Below are positions 47,571 to 57,971 of a stretch of DNA of 64,000 nt, piece by piece. How positions within the stretch are numbered: position 1 is the stretch's first letter; each line of letters starts with the position of its first letter. A model generated the notes under the pieces. That model did not search any database, had not been told where the DNA came from, and was given only the letters and a program-made list of their open reading frames with translations. The DNA comes from Rhizobium herbae (GTDB lineage: Bacteria > Pseudomonadota > Alphaproteobacteria > Rhizobiales > Rhizobiaceae). The position numbers and the translations under genes were made by a program. The DNA lies in contig NZ_JAGGJV010000003.1 in the NCBI RefSeq assembly GCF_017873135.1, positions 248,001-312,000 on the forward strand, given 5' to 3'.

Positions 47571-48332
47571 TCACTCATAAAGGCATTTGATGTATTCGCC
47601 CGACCGGCCGGCGCGGCGCTCGATCAGCGAGGCGAGCCGCTTGAGGCCGCGACCGGGTTTGCCGGCGTTGCGGTCGATGGGATTGGGCAGCGATACGGCC
47701 AGAAGGGCCGCCTGCCGGCGCGACAGTTTCGCGGCTGAAACGCCGAAATGGTGCTTCGCCGCGGCTTCGGCGCCGTAGATACCCGGCCCCCATTCGGCAA
47801 CGTTGAGATAAAGCTCCATCATCCGCCGCTTGCTCCAGACAAAATCGGAAGCCAGCGCCAGAGGCAGCTCCATGCCCTTGCGCAGGAAAGAACGGCCGTT
47901 CCAGAGAAACAGGTTCTTGGCTGTTTGCATCGGGATCGTCGAGGCGCCGCGTGTGGATTCGCCTTCCAGCGCATCATTGACGACGCCGCGCATCTGCACC
48001 CAGTCGACACCGTCATGGATGCAGAACTGGCCGTCTTCCGACATCATCACCGATTGCACGAGATTGGGCGAAATATCGTCGAAGGAAACCCATTGGCGAT
48101 CATAACCGCGCAAAAGCACGAGATCGCGCAGCATCAGCGTCGAAACCGGGTGAATGAAGCTCGGCGCATAAAGGATGATCAGAACATAGGGCAGGACAAC
48201 AACGGCGATTGCCGCCATGACCAACGTTCGCCAGCGCTTTTTCAACGCCTGCATCCATTCCCGTGAACGGCTGCCACGCGAGCCGATAGATGGCACGTCG
48301 TCCTCCCCACGAGTTTCCGGTACGATGTCCAC
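47571..48332 (-). CDS. mtgA: Monofunctional peptidoglycan glycosyltransferase MtgA
   Basis: 253 aa. A cytoplasmic leader and one membrane helix (about residues 38-57) precede the GT51 domain: [20 protein letters not shown] with the catalytic Glu, then [29 protein letters not shown], then [26 protein letters not shown]. It polymerises lipid II glycan strands without a transpeptidase domain. Divergent from the polyprenyl synthase gene. Confidence 0.93.
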   Translation of the reverse strand: MDIVPETRGEDDVPSIGSRGSRSREWMQALKKRWRTLVMAAIAVVVLPYVLIILYAPSFIHPVSTLMLRDLVLLRGYDRQWVSFDDISPNLVQSVMMSEDGQFCIHDGVDWVQMRGVVNDALEGESTRGASTIPMQTAKNLFLWNGRSFLRKGMELPLALASDFVWSKRRMMELYLNVAEWGPGIYGAEAAAKHHFGVSAAKLSRRQAALLAVSLPNPIDRNAGKPGRGLKRLASLIERRAGRSGEYIKCLYE

Positions 48333-48513
48333 CCTTTAAAAACGCCCGCCTGATGATCCCAGATTTCTCTTAGAGCAAGAGCGGGAAAAATTGAACGCTT
48401 TTCTCGAATTGCCCCCACCCGGACGGGCCATGATCCCCGGGCAGCCGATCGGTCTCTCTTTCCGGCAAAAATCCAATTGCCAGCGGCAGCGCAGTCATGC
48501 CAAAGAGCGCCGC

Positions 48514-49422
48514 ATGAGCGAGACATCCTTCGAAACCCGCCTGAAGGCCAGCGCCGCGGCCGTCGAGAGCTGCCTTGGCAGTATTCTTGGCGAACAGGCG
48601 CAAGCCGATGAAATCGCCCGGCCGGCCCCTCTGCTTGCCGCCATGCGCCACGGCGTTTTGAACGGCGGCAAGCGCCTGCGGCCGTTCCTGGTGATGGAGA
48701 GCGCCGCTTTTCTCGGCGGCGACCACCAAGCCGCCCTGCGCATCGGCGCAGCGCTCGAATGTGTTCACAGCTATTCGCTGGTTCATGACGATCTTCCGGC
48801 CATGGACGACGATGACGTCAGGCGCGGCCAGCCGACGGTGCACATCGCCTATGGCGAGGCGAACGCCATCCTTGCCGGCGACAGCCTGCTGACTTTGGCC
48901 TTCGACATCATTGCAGCACCCGAAACGAACCTGCCCGACCGGCAGAAGACCGAGCTGGTGCTGGCGCTGGCACGCGCCTCCGGTATCGGCGGCATGGCCG
49001 GCGGGCAGGCGCTGGATCTGGCGGCGGAGACTTCGGCACCGGATGAGGAGGCCATCGTCACACTGCAGGCGATGAAGACCGGCGCGCTGATCCGCTTTGC
49101 CTGCGAGGCGGGCGCGATCATCGCCGGCAGCGGCGCGGACGAACGACGCCTGATGCGAACCTATGGCGAGACGATCGGCCTGGCTTTCCAGCTTGCCGAC
49201 GATCTGCTCGACCTGACGGCCGATGCCGAGACGATGGGCAAGGCGACCGGCAAGGATGCGGCCCGAGGCAAGGGCACGCTGGTTTCGCTGCGCGGACAGG
49301 ATTGGGCGGAAGCGGAGTTGGCACGCCTTGTTGCCGAGGCAGAGGCGCTGCTTGAGCCGTTCGGCGCGCGCGCGGATATTCTCAACGAAACGGCTCGTTT
49401 CGTGGCCCATCGAAGCCATTGA
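48514..49422 (+). CDS. ispA: Polyprenyl diphosphate synthase (farnesyl/geranylgeranyl type)
   Basis: 302 aa. The two aspartate-rich motifs are DDLPAMDDDD (first, about residue 92) and DDLLDLTAD (second), with LNGGKRLRPFLV before the first and GGQALDLA between. Short-chain synthases like IspA make farnesyl diphosphate; chain length cannot be fixed from sequence. The ATG at 48514 was chosen because the family opens just before SFETRLKA. Confidence 0.9.
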   Translation: MSETSFETRLKASAAAVESCLGSILGEQAQADEIARPAPLLAAMRHGVLNGGKRLRPFLVMESAAFLGGDHQAALRIGAALECVHSYSLVHDDLPAMDDDDVRRGQPTVHIAYGEANAILAGDSLLTLAFDIIAAPETNLPDRQKTELVLALARASGIGGMAGGQALDLAAETSAPDEEAIVTLQAMKTGALIRFACEAGAIIAGSGADERRLMRTYGETIGLAFQLADDLLDLTADAETMGKATGKDAARGKGTLVSLRGQDWAEAELARLVAEAEALLEPFGARADILNETARFVAHRSH

Positions 49423-49499
49423 AACTGCCCGGCAACCTATTCCCTGCCCTCGTTCCGGGTTCTACCGTCGAAATGCAGAGAAGAGCCGTTAAATCTGGG

Positions 49500-49622
49500 T
49501 TATTCGATTGGGCCGAAGAAAAAGCTCACCGCGGCTAGAATGCCGAGTATTAGGAGGAGCGCAGTGAAAAATATCACAAACCGCCTTTTCCAGCTTAGGT
49601 TCTTTCGCCGCCTCGTTGGCAA
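49500..49622 (-). CDS. Possible 40-residue membrane peptide
   Basis: From TTG at 49622: a basic leader (PTRRRKNLSWKRR) and one strong helix (FVIFFTALLLILGILAAVSFFF). The start overlaps the end of the next upstream ORF in a -1 frame, allowing coupling. No family recognised; may be spurious. Confidence 0.3.
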   Translation of the reverse strand: MPTRRRKNLSWKRRFVIFFTALLLILGILAAVSFFFGPIE

Positions 49623-49819
49623 TCGGCTGCCAACACTCCTATCATCGCCTCCGGGCGAACCCCGGCAGTTCTCAAAACGCCCGGCACGAGAAGCTCGCAG
49701 GAACTTGAAGAACAATCAAGGAATTCCGGCAACGCAACACCAGGCTCGGCTGCAGCCGCATCTGGCAACATACGGCCGGCTCCTAAAGCCAAAATTGTCA
49801 CCGCAACAAGATTGCGCAT
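49595..49819 (-). CDS. Possible small secreted protein
   Basis: 74 aa. It has a signal-peptide-like start (RNLVAVTILALGAG) and a mature part with three cysteines (DCSSSSCELL and ADCQRGG). A GAAAGAGA lies before the ATG. I do not recognise it and the call is weak. It overlaps the membrane-peptide ORF just described. Confidence 0.35.
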   Translation of the reverse strand: MRNLVAVTILALGAGRMLPDAAAAEPGVALPEFLDCSSSSCELLVPGVLRTAGVRPEAMIGVLAADCQRGGERT

Positions 49820-49890
49820 TCTCTTTCAGCGCTCTCTTGTCATGATGACGCCCTGGCGCACGTAACGACGCGCGCATCGGAGATTTGCGC

Positions 49891-50532
49891 ATGTCCTCGC
49901 TACTGCCCTACCTTCCCCAGCTACTGGTCGCCTGGGGTGCCTATCTGATCGCCACCGCCTCGCCCGGACCGGCAGTACTCGCCATCATCGGCACGTCCAT
50001 CAGCCGCGGGCGCAGCTCCGGCATGGCGCTGGCGCTGGGCGTGCTGACAGGTTCCTACATCTGGGCGATGCTGACGGCAGCGGGGCTTTCCGCGCTGATC
50101 GGCTCCTACGGCCAGGCGTTGGTCATCCTGAAGATCGCCGGCGGCCTCTATCTGCTGTGGCTGGCGTTCAACGCGCTGCGGGCGGCACTTCGAAAAGAGC
50201 CACCGAAAGACATCGCGGAGAATGAGGTTGCGCCCTCCCTGCACCGGCTCTACCTCAAGGGATTGGGTATCCACCTGACGAACCCGAAGGCCATTTTCAA
50301 CTGGATCATGCTTGTCTCGCTGGGCATGCCGAAGGACGCGCCGGTCGGTGTCACCGCAGCATTCATCGCCGGCTGTATGGTGCTCGGCGTCGCAGTGTTC
50401 ACCGGCTTCGCGCTTCTGTTTTCACTCGGCGCGGTGAACCGGGTCTACCGCAAGGCGCGCCGCGGGATCGAAGGCGCGATGGCCGGTTTCTTCGCCTTTG
50501 CCGGATTGCGGTTGCTGACGGCCAAACTGTAG
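49891..50532 (+). CDS. LysE/RhtB family amino-acid exporter
   Basis: 213 aa, six helices. The family motif is ATASPGPAVLAIIGTSISRGRSSG, and the central loop has HLTNPKAIFNWIMLVSLGM. The start at 49891 has GGAG 9 nt upstream. It ends 1 nt from the stop of the convergent ispG. Third LysE-type gene in the window. Confidence 0.9.
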   Translation: MSSLLPYLPQLLVAWGAYLIATASPGPAVLAIIGTSISRGRSSGMALALGVLTGSYIWAMLTAAGLSALIGSYGQALVILKIAGGLYLLWLAFNALRAALRKEPPKDIAENEVAPSLHRLYLKGLGIHLTNPKAIFNWIMLVSLGMPKDAPVGVTAAFIAGCMVLGVAVFTGFALLFSLGAVNRVYRKARRGIEGAMAGFFAFAGLRLLTAKL

Positions 50533-50533
50533 C

Positions 50534-51787
<1,254 letters not shown>

Positions 51788-51909
51788 GAAAGCCCCTTGC
51801 ACGTGCTGTTGCGGCGACTTTCCCTGAGGTGGATGAGGAAAGCCGCCTTGTCAACGGCAACATTCATGGATTGACGGCGAATTGATGTCGCCACCGCCCA
51901 GTCGTGAGC

Positions 51910-53100
51910 TCAGTCATGCCCCTTTGGGTCGGCATGCACGGCATGGTGCGACAGAGCGAGAACGACGAGGAACAGGATCGGCACGCAGGTGAAGATGATG
52001 GCAAAGCCGGTATGTTCGCCGATGAAGCCGATCAGCGACGGTGCAAACAGCATGCCGGAATAACCCATGAAGGTGGCGACCGACAGCCCGATGCCCGGCG
52101 CCAGCCCCGGCATGTTGCCGGCGGCCGAAAAGGCGATCGGCACCATGTTGGCGATGCCGATGCCCGCGAGAGCAAAACCAAGCATCGCCAGGACCGCGTT
52201 GGGCGCCAGACCAGCAAGGATCATGCCGACAAGCGCGATCAGGGTGGAGCCGCGCAGGGTTCTGACGCCCCCGAACCGGTCGCGCACGTGATCGCCGGCA
52301 AAACGCATGATCGCCATGGTCGCAGAGAAGGCGGCAAAGCCGAAGCCGGACATGGCGACGGACGCACCCAGTTCGTTGCGCAGGTAGAGCGCGCCCCAAT
52401 CGAGAACCGTCCCTTCCGGCACCATCGAGAACAGGGCGATGATGCCAATCAGCCAGGGCAGCGGCGTCATCGGCAGGCTGAGTTTTTCCTTGACCGCGTC
52501 CGGATGCGGCTGATCGGCAAGGATCATCGGCCAGGCGACGGCCAGCACCGCAAGGCAGAACAGGGTAACCAGAATGGCATGCACGTAGACGCCGAAATGC
52601 GCCATGATCAGGCCGCCGCTGGCAGCACCGATCAGGCCGCCGAGGCTCCAATAGGCGTGGCAGGACGACATGATCGCCCGGCGCATCGATTTTTCGACCT
52701 CGACCGCATTGGCATTCATCGCCACGTCCATGGCGCCGACGAACCCGCCGAGCAGGAACATGCCGATGACGGCCGTCCAGACATTCGGCAGCAGTGTCAG
52801 GAGCAGAAGCAGCGGCGACAGCAGGACAGCCGTCACCTTCACAACCTTCTGCGATCCCATCCGGGCGATGAAGCCACCGGCGATCGGCATCAGCACCAGC
52901 GAGCCGATGCCGAAGCAGAGGATCAGCAGGCCGAGCACGCTTTCGCCGATGCCGAGCCTGTCCTTGAACTCCGGGATCTTCGGCGCCCAACTGCCGGTGA
53001 CGAAGCCGTTCATCAGGAACAGCAGCGAGACGGCAAGCCGGATCTTCGGCATATAGCCCGAGCGAGCGGCCGGCGGCTGGATGATTGTGTGCTGGTCCAT
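51910..53100 (-). CDS. MFS transporter (YbjJ-like)
   Basis: 396 aa with twelve helices. It has the family features NGFVTGSWAPKIPEFKDRLGIGESVLGLLILCFGIGSLV and the sugar-transporter-like MNANAVEVEKSMRRAIMSSCHAYWSLGGL. Substrate unknown. It lies in a leftward set with a VOC protein and a DeoR-type regulator, suggesting control by the latter. Confidence 0.85.
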   Translation of the reverse strand: MDQHTIIQPPAARSGYMPKIRLAVSLLFLMNGFVTGSWAPKIPEFKDRLGIGESVLGLLILCFGIGSLVLMPIAGGFIARMGSQKVVKVTAVLLSPLLLLLTLLPNVWTAVIGMFLLGGFVGAMDVAMNANAVEVEKSMRRAIMSSCHAYWSLGGLIGAASGGLIMAHFGVYVHAILVTLFCLAVLAVAWPMILADQPHPDAVKEKLSLPMTPLPWLIGIIALFSMVPEGTVLDWGALYLRNELGASVAMSGFGFAAFSATMAIMRFAGDHVRDRFGGVRTLRGSTLIALVGMILAGLAPNAVLAMLGFALAGIGIANMVPIAFSAAGNMPGLAPGIGLSVATFMGYSGMLFAPSLIGFIGEHTGFAIIFTCVPILFLVVLALSHHAVHADPKGHD

Positions 53101-53130
53101 GGTCTTTTCCTGTGCGATCCGGTGACGGAT

Positions 53131-53514
53131 TCAAACCGTGATTTCGATAGGGTTACCGTCGGGGTCCTTGAGAACAGCTTCATAGAAGCCGTCGCCTGTC
53201 ATGCGCGCCGGCGAAACGAGAGTGCCCGCCTCCGCCGCCTGCGCGGCCATCGCATCGACGGCTTCGCGACTGCCGAGCGACAGTGCGAGATGGGCATAAC
53301 CCTGGCGCTCTCCCTGCTCGCCCTGCGGCGCGATCCAGGAGCCTTGCATCACTTCGATCGAGGGGCCGTCCTTCAGGTATAGAAATCGCGAGGAAAAGCC
53401 CGGGCGGCGGGCGCTTTCATAGAGGTCGCCGACGATCGCGCCGAATGTTTCGGCCCAGAAGCGGCAGAGGCGATCAAGGTCCGTGGTCCAGAGCGCAATA
53501 TGGGTTACTCTCAT
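53131..53514 (-). CDS. VOC/glyoxalase family protein
   Basis: 127 aa. Metal-site residues are His near THIALWTTDLDRL at the start, a Glu in SIEVMQG, His in YAHLALSLGS and the C-terminal EAVLKDPDGNPIEITV, the usual two-module beta-alpha pattern. It overlaps the DeoR gene by 4 nt (translational coupling). Substrate unknown. Confidence 0.88.
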   Translation of the reverse strand: MRVTHIALWTTDLDRLCRFWAETFGAIVGDLYESARRPGFSSRFLYLKDGPSIEVMQGSWIAPQGEQGERQGYAHLALSLGSREAVDAMAAQAAEAGTLVSPARMTGDGFYEAVLKDPDGNPIEITV

Positions 53515-54293
53515 GTCCTGGCCTCCCTCGCATGCACAACCGCAATGCCCGCCTCGACAAAGATTCGAGTGGCACTTGCAGCCGCGTCATGTTCGACGAC
53601 AAGCGTCGCGCATTCCCGCGCAGCAATGACCTTGTGCGGCGCGGATGTGCCGAGCTTGTCGTTGGTCGCGGCCGCCAGAACGGAGGCGCTGTTGCGCACG
53701 ACGAGTCGCTTGAACTCGGCATCCTCGTACTCGAAGGCTGTCAGCCCGGCATCGATATCGACACCGCAGGCCCCGAGGATGCACAGATCGGGCCTCAGCA
53801 CCTCGACATCGCGCTGCGCCTTGGCGCCGATCGCGGCACCGACCTGCCGGTCGATCTTGCCGCCGATCAGGATGAGATTGACGTCAGGCTTTTCCATCAG
53901 CGCGGCTGCGATTAGCGGCGTGTTCGTCACCGCCGTCAGCTCGTGTTCGGCTGGAAGTGCCCGCGCGATCGCAAGATTGGTCGAGCCGGCATCGAAGAAG
54001 ACGGTCATGCCCGGCTTGATGAAGGAAAGAGCCGCCGCGGCCAGCGCGGCCTTGCGTTCGGGCGCTTCCGTGATGCGGCGGGTAAGCGTCGTGCCGCCCG
54101 GCGCAACGGGGAGGGCACCGCCATAGACCCGCTCGCAGAGCCCTGCGGCGGCAAGCTCGCGAAGATCCCTGCGGATCGTATCCTCGGAGACATTGAACTC
54201 CTGCGCCAGATCGATTGCCAGCACGCGGCCGGACAGCCGGAGGCGGTCCTGAATGAGCGCTTGTCTCTGTCGTAAAAGGAGGTCGGCTTGCAT
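53511..54293 (-). CDS. DeoR family transcriptional regulator
   Basis: 260 aa. The N-terminal helix-turn-helix is LAQEFNVSEDTIRRDLRELAAAGLCERVYGGA, and the sugar-phosphate-sensing domain follows with FFDAGSTNLAIARAL and ILIGGKIDRQVG. The downstream VOC and MFS genes are its likely targets. The start at 54293 was chosen because the HTH lies about 25 residues in. Confidence 0.9.
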   Translation of the reverse strand: MQADLLLRQRQALIQDRLRLSGRVLAIDLAQEFNVSEDTIRRDLRELAAAGLCERVYGGALPVAPGGTTLTRRITEAPERKAALAAAALSFIKPGMTVFFDAGSTNLAIARALPAEHELTAVTNTPLIAAALMEKPDVNLILIGGKIDRQVGAAIGAKAQRDVEVLRPDLCILGACGVDIDAGLTAFEYEDAEFKRLVVRNSASVLAAATNDKLGTSAPHKVIAARECATLVVEHDAAASATRIFVEAGIAVVHAREART

Positions 54294-54587
54294 GGTATAC
54301 TCAATCGTGCACAAATAAGCTTAATTCGGCATAAACATGCATAGCGATTCTTTTGCAGAATTCAATCGATTTATCCGGGATGAGGGAAAAATATGCCGCA
54401 AAAATCGGCACCTCGCCTCGATTTTAGACGGAGCGGGCCAAATTTGCGTCGAAACGGCCCGAAATTGAGAAAAACCTTCGCCCATGCGCCGCACAATTGT
54501 AGTTTTGTGCGCTGCCACGCATCGGGCCGTATGCGATTGTCCCTTCACACCGGCAGACGGGCCGGACCAAAAAGATGGAAAAAGACA

Positions 54588-55364
54588 ATGAAATGGGTTC
54601 CCACACTTCTCGCCGCTGCCGCCTTTGCGCAGCTGGTTTCGTTCAGCGCGGCTTTTGCCGGTGACAACCTTGCGGCCGTCAAATCGGCCGGCGCGCTGAA
54701 GATCGGCACGGAGGGCACTTACGCACCGTTCACCTATCATGACGAAACCGGCAAGCTCGTCGGCTTCGACGTGGAGATCGGCGAGGCCGTTGCCAACAAG
54801 CTGGGCGTCAAGGCCGAGTTTCTCGAAGGCAAGTGGGATGGCCTGATCGCCGGCCTCGACGCCAACCGCTACGACACGGTGATCAACCAGGTCGGCATCA
54901 CCGAAGAGCGCAAGAAGAAGTATGATTTCTCCGAGCCCTATATCGCCTCGAAGGCCGTGCTGATCGTCAAGACGGACAATGCCGACATCAAGGATTTCCC
55001 CGACCTCAAGGGCAAGAAATCGGCACAGTCGCTGACGAGCAACTTCGGCAAGCTGGCAGAGGCTTCGGGCGCCGAACTGGTAGGCACCGACGGCTTCGAC
55101 CAGTCGATCCAGCTCGTGCTCACCGGCCGCGCCGACGCGACGATCAATGACAGCCTGTCCTTCCTCGACTTCAAGAAGAAGAAGCCGGACGCGCCGGTCA
55201 AGATCGCTGCCGAACAGGCCAATGCCGACTATTCCGGCATCATCGTGCGCAAGGGCGAGCCGGAGCTTCTCGAAGCCATCAACAAAGCGCTGACCGAGAT
55301 CAAGGCCGACGGCACCTATGATGCGATCTCGCAGAAATATTTTGGTGCCGACGTTTCGAAGTAA
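54588..55364 (+). CDS. Cystine-type ABC transporter substrate-binding protein
   Basis: 258 aa with a signal peptide (about residues 1-23). The family-3 solute-binding core is GTEGTYAPFTYHDETGKLVGFDVEIGEAV, then KWDGLIAGLD and VINQVGITEERKKKYDFSEPY, closely resembling the cystine-binding FliY/TcyJ group, including the C-terminal YFGADVSK. The ATG at 54588 gives the correct signal peptide. First gene of a binding protein-permease-ATPase set. Confidence 0.87.
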   Translation: MKWVPTLLAAAAFAQLVSFSAAFAGDNLAAVKSAGALKIGTEGTYAPFTYHDETGKLVGFDVEIGEAVANKLGVKAEFLEGKWDGLIAGLDANRYDTVINQVGITEERKKKYDFSEPYIASKAVLIVKTDNADIKDFPDLKGKKSAQSLTSNFGKLAEASGAELVGTDGFDQSIQLVLTGRADATINDSLSFLDFKKKKPDAPVKIAAEQANADYSGIIVRKGEPELLEAINKALTEIKADGTYDAISQKYFGADVSK

Positions 55365-55421
55365 TCTTTCGATGGCGCGCTGCCGGACCGGTTTCGTCGC
55401 GTCCTCGTCTGAACTATAAGT

Positions 55422-55455
55422 CATGATCCGTTCCGGGCGTCTGGAGCGGATCATG
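55422..55455. repeat. Near-perfect palindrome between transporter genes
   Basis: CATGATCCGTTCC (55422-55434) pairs with GGAGCGGATCATG (55443-55455) with one mismatch and an 8 nt loop. It sits between the binding protein and permease genes and could limit readthrough or form a binding site. Confidence 0.55.
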
Positions 55456-55459
55456 CCGT

Positions 55460-56155
55460 TTGAAAGGCCCGCCCGTGCCCCCTTGGCTTCAACTCATGCT
55501 CGATTCGCTTCTGCCGCTCCTGCGGGCCGGGCTGATCTTCACCATTCCGCTGACGCTGCTCTCCTTCGCGCTGGGATTGGCGCTTGGCCTCTTGACCGCC
55601 GTCACGCGGCTGTTCGGTCCGAAGCCGCTGGTGGCCGTGGCGCGGTTCTATGTCTGGGTCATTCGCGGTACACCGCTCCTGGTGCAGCTCTTCGTCATCT
55701 TCTACGGCCTGCCGAGCCTCGGCATCCTGCTCGATGCCTTCCCGGCCGCCCTGATCGGCTTCACATTGAACATCGGCGCCTATACCTCCGAGATCATCCG
55801 AGCCGTCATCTCTTCTGTACCGCGCGGCCAGTGGGAAGCCGCCTATTCGATCGGCATGAGCTGGGGTCAGGCGATGCGCCGCACCATCCTGCCGCAGGCA
55901 GCGCGCGTTGCCGTGCCGCCGTTGTCGAATACGTTCATTTCGCTGGTGAAGGACACGTCGCTTGCGGCCGCCATCACCGTGCCGGAGCTGTTCCAGACGG
56001 CACAACGCATCGTTGCCACCACCTACGAGCCGCTGATCCTCTATATCGAGGCGGCGCTGCTCTATCTGGCGCTGAGTTCGGTTCTTTCGTCGCTGCAGGT
56101 GCGGCTGGAGAAACGCTTCGCCCGCTATGGCGGCTTCCTGGAGGCCCGCACGTGA
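55460..56155 (+). CDS. ABC transporter permease, polar amino acid (cystine) type
   Basis: 231 aa with five helices. The His/Glu/Gln/Arg-type signature is YVWVIRGTPLLVQLFVIFYGLP, and the EAA loop is EIIRAVISSVPRGQWEAAYSIGMSWGQAMRRTILPQA. The start is probably an alternative codon (TTG 55460 or GTG 55475). Its stop overlaps the ATPase start in a GTGA. Single permease gene, so a homodimer is likely. Confidence 0.9.
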   Translation: MKGPPVPPWLQLMLDSLLPLLRAGLIFTIPLTLLSFALGLALGLLTAVTRLFGPKPLVAVARFYVWVIRGTPLLVQLFVIFYGLPSLGILLDAFPAALIGFTLNIGAYTSEIIRAVISSVPRGQWEAAYSIGMSWGQAMRRTILPQAARVAVPPLSNTFISLVKDTSLAAAITVPELFQTAQRIVATTYEPLILYIEAALLYLALSSVLSSLQVRLEKRFARYGGFLEART

Positions 56156-56913
56156 TCGAGCTTACCCATATCGAAAAACGCTTCGGCGACAATGTCGTCC
56201 TGAAGGACATCAGCGTCACCATCGCCGAAGGCACGGTGACCGCGCTGGTCGGCCCCTCCGGCGGCGGCAAGAGCACGCTCTTGCGCTGCGTCAACCTGCT
56301 CGAAATTCCCACAGCCGGCACGATCAGGCTTGGCGAGGAGCAGATCGTCTTTGCGCCCGGCAAGAAGACCGGCTGGGACGCCATCCAGCGCCTGCGCCGC
56401 CAGACCGGCATGGTCTTCCAGAACTTTCAGCTGTTTCCGCACCAGACGGCGATCGAGAACGTCATGGAAGGACTGGTGACGGTCCTGAAATGGCCGAAGG
56501 CGAAAGCGAAGGAACGGGCACTCGAACTGCTCGAAAAAGTCGGCATGTCGCACAAGGCGGATGCCTGGCCGGCCACCCTCTCCGGTGGCCAGCAGCAGCG
56601 CGTCGCCATCGCCCGCGCGTTGGCACCATCGCCCCGCGTCCTTCTCTGCGACGAACCGACCTCGGCGCTGGACCCGGAGCTGGCGGAGGAAGTTGTCGAA
56701 GTGCTGAACCGGCTTGCTGCCGAAGGTACGACGATGATCATGGCGACGCATGACCTGCGGCTTGCCTCGAAAGTCGCTGATCAGGTCCTGTTCCTCGACG
56801 GCGGCCTGATCGTCGAAAGCGGTGCGCCGAAAAACATTTTCCAGACGCCGGAGCGGGAGCGGACGAAGAAGTTCATTTCGTCGCTGAGTGCGGGGAATAA
56901 TTACGATATCTGA
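56152..56913 (+). CDS. ABC transporter ATP-binding protein, polar amino acid (cystine) type
   Basis: 253 aa, GTG start. Walker A is GPSGGGKST (about residues 34-42), the signature is LSGGQQQRVAIARAL, and Walker B is LLCDEPTSALDPE. The FQNFQLFPHQTAIENV segment is typical of the amino-acid importers. Overlaps the permease stop. Confidence 0.93.
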   Translation: MIELTHIEKRFGDNVVLKDISVTIAEGTVTALVGPSGGGKSTLLRCVNLLEIPTAGTIRLGEEQIVFAPGKKTGWDAIQRLRRQTGMVFQNFQLFPHQTAIENVMEGLVTVLKWPKAKAKERALELLEKVGMSHKADAWPATLSGGQQQRVAIARALAPSPRVLLCDEPTSALDPELAEEVVEVLNRLAAEGTTMIMATHDLRLASKVADQVLFLDGGLIVESGAPKNIFQTPERERTKKFISSLSAGNNYDI

Positions 56914-56955
56914 GAAAGAGGAGGGGAGGGCGTTCCCATCCTTCGCCATTCCGCT

Positions 56956-57816
56956 TCAGCCGCGGACGATTTCGTCGATCGCCTGCTGAAGGCCAATGCT
57001 GCCTTTCAGCGCATGGGCTCCCGCATCGGCAAACTCGATCCAGCCTTCGTTGAAACCATCGAGCATCCTGATCCGCGGCCCGGGGTTTTCAGAACCCTGG
57101 GCGCGGAACAAGGCTTCCCATTGCTCCCGCGCAATTGCCTCGGCATGCACATCCCGACCCAGAGCTCGTGCAAAGGCCGTAGCAAGGTCGTTCGGCGAAA
57201 CCCGGCTCGGGCCTTCCAATTCGACGATGCGCGTTCCCGACCATTCTTCCTGCATCAGGCGGGCGGCGGCCCGGCCGACATCCTGTGTCGCCACCATCGG
57301 AAACCGTTTGTCGAGCGGGAAAAGCAAGCTGCGGATCACACCTTCGTCGCGGGCGGAGACAAGGTCCCACTGGGCATTCTCGATGAACCAGCCGGGGCGA
57401 AGAAACGTCACCGGCATGAAAAGCACAGAAAACGCAGCCTCCATCAGCGTACGCTGGGTGAGAAGATTGTCGTGGGGGGCATCGGCGCCGATCGTCGACA
57501 GGCACACCACCTTTGCCGGCCGGGATGCGGCGAGGGCCGCTACCACCGCGTCGATCACCCGGCGCGCCTCAGGATAGCCGGGTTTCGGGTCGAACTCGGA
57601 TGGCGGCAGAATGAAGACTGCTTCTGCGCCGGCAAAGGCCGAAGCAAGCGACCCGGCATCTTCCATATTCGCCACGGCGACTTCGCAACCGCGCTCGACC
57701 CAGATGGCTGCCTTGCTCCTGTCGCGCACAACCGCCCGCACGGCTTTGCCCGCCGCCAGCAGTTCCTCGGCCAGAGCGCCGCCGACTTTGCCGGTAATCC
57801 CTGTGATTGCGTACAT
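56956..57816 (-). CDS. NmrA/QOR2-like NAD(P)-binding protein
   Basis: 286 aa Rossmann protein. The N-terminal GITGKVGGALAEELLAAGKAVRAVVRD binds the nucleotide. FILPPSEFDPKPGYPEARRVIDA matches NmrA-type proteins. The start at 57816 has AAGGAGAG upstream. The LysR-type gene lies divergent and is its probable regulator. Confidence 0.88.
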   Translation of the reverse strand: MYAITGITGKVGGALAEELLAAGKAVRAVVRDRSKAAIWVERGCEVAVANMEDAGSLASAFAGAEAVFILPPSEFDPKPGYPEARRVIDAVVAALAASRPAKVVCLSTIGADAPHDNLLTQRTLMEAAFSVLFMPVTFLRPGWFIENAQWDLVSARDEGVIRSLLFPLDKRFPMVATQDVGRAAARLMQEEWSGTRIVELEGPSRVSPNDLATAFARALGRDVHAEAIAREQWEALFRAQGSENPGPRIRMLDGFNEGWIEFADAGAHALKGSIGLQQAIDEIVRG

Positions 57817-57928
57817 TCTTCTCTCCTTGTCTTGAACACTTCGATCCGTGCGGTGCCGCCGCGACAAATCGATTGTTTCGTCCAGGGACTTTCTAAATGC
57901 CTGACATCAATGATTGGAGCGCATAAAG

Positions 57929-57945
57929 ATCATTGCTAAGATGAT
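57929..57945. promoter_or_regulatory. Candidate LysR-type binding box
   Basis: ATCAT-N7-ATGAT, a 17 bp palindrome of the T-N11-A form, 26 bp before the LysR start. A half-site copy AATGAT lies at 57909. The position in the divergent promoter fits LTTR control of both genes. Confidence 0.6.
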
Positions 57946-57971
57946 TACAAATCACCGATCGGAGAAACCGC

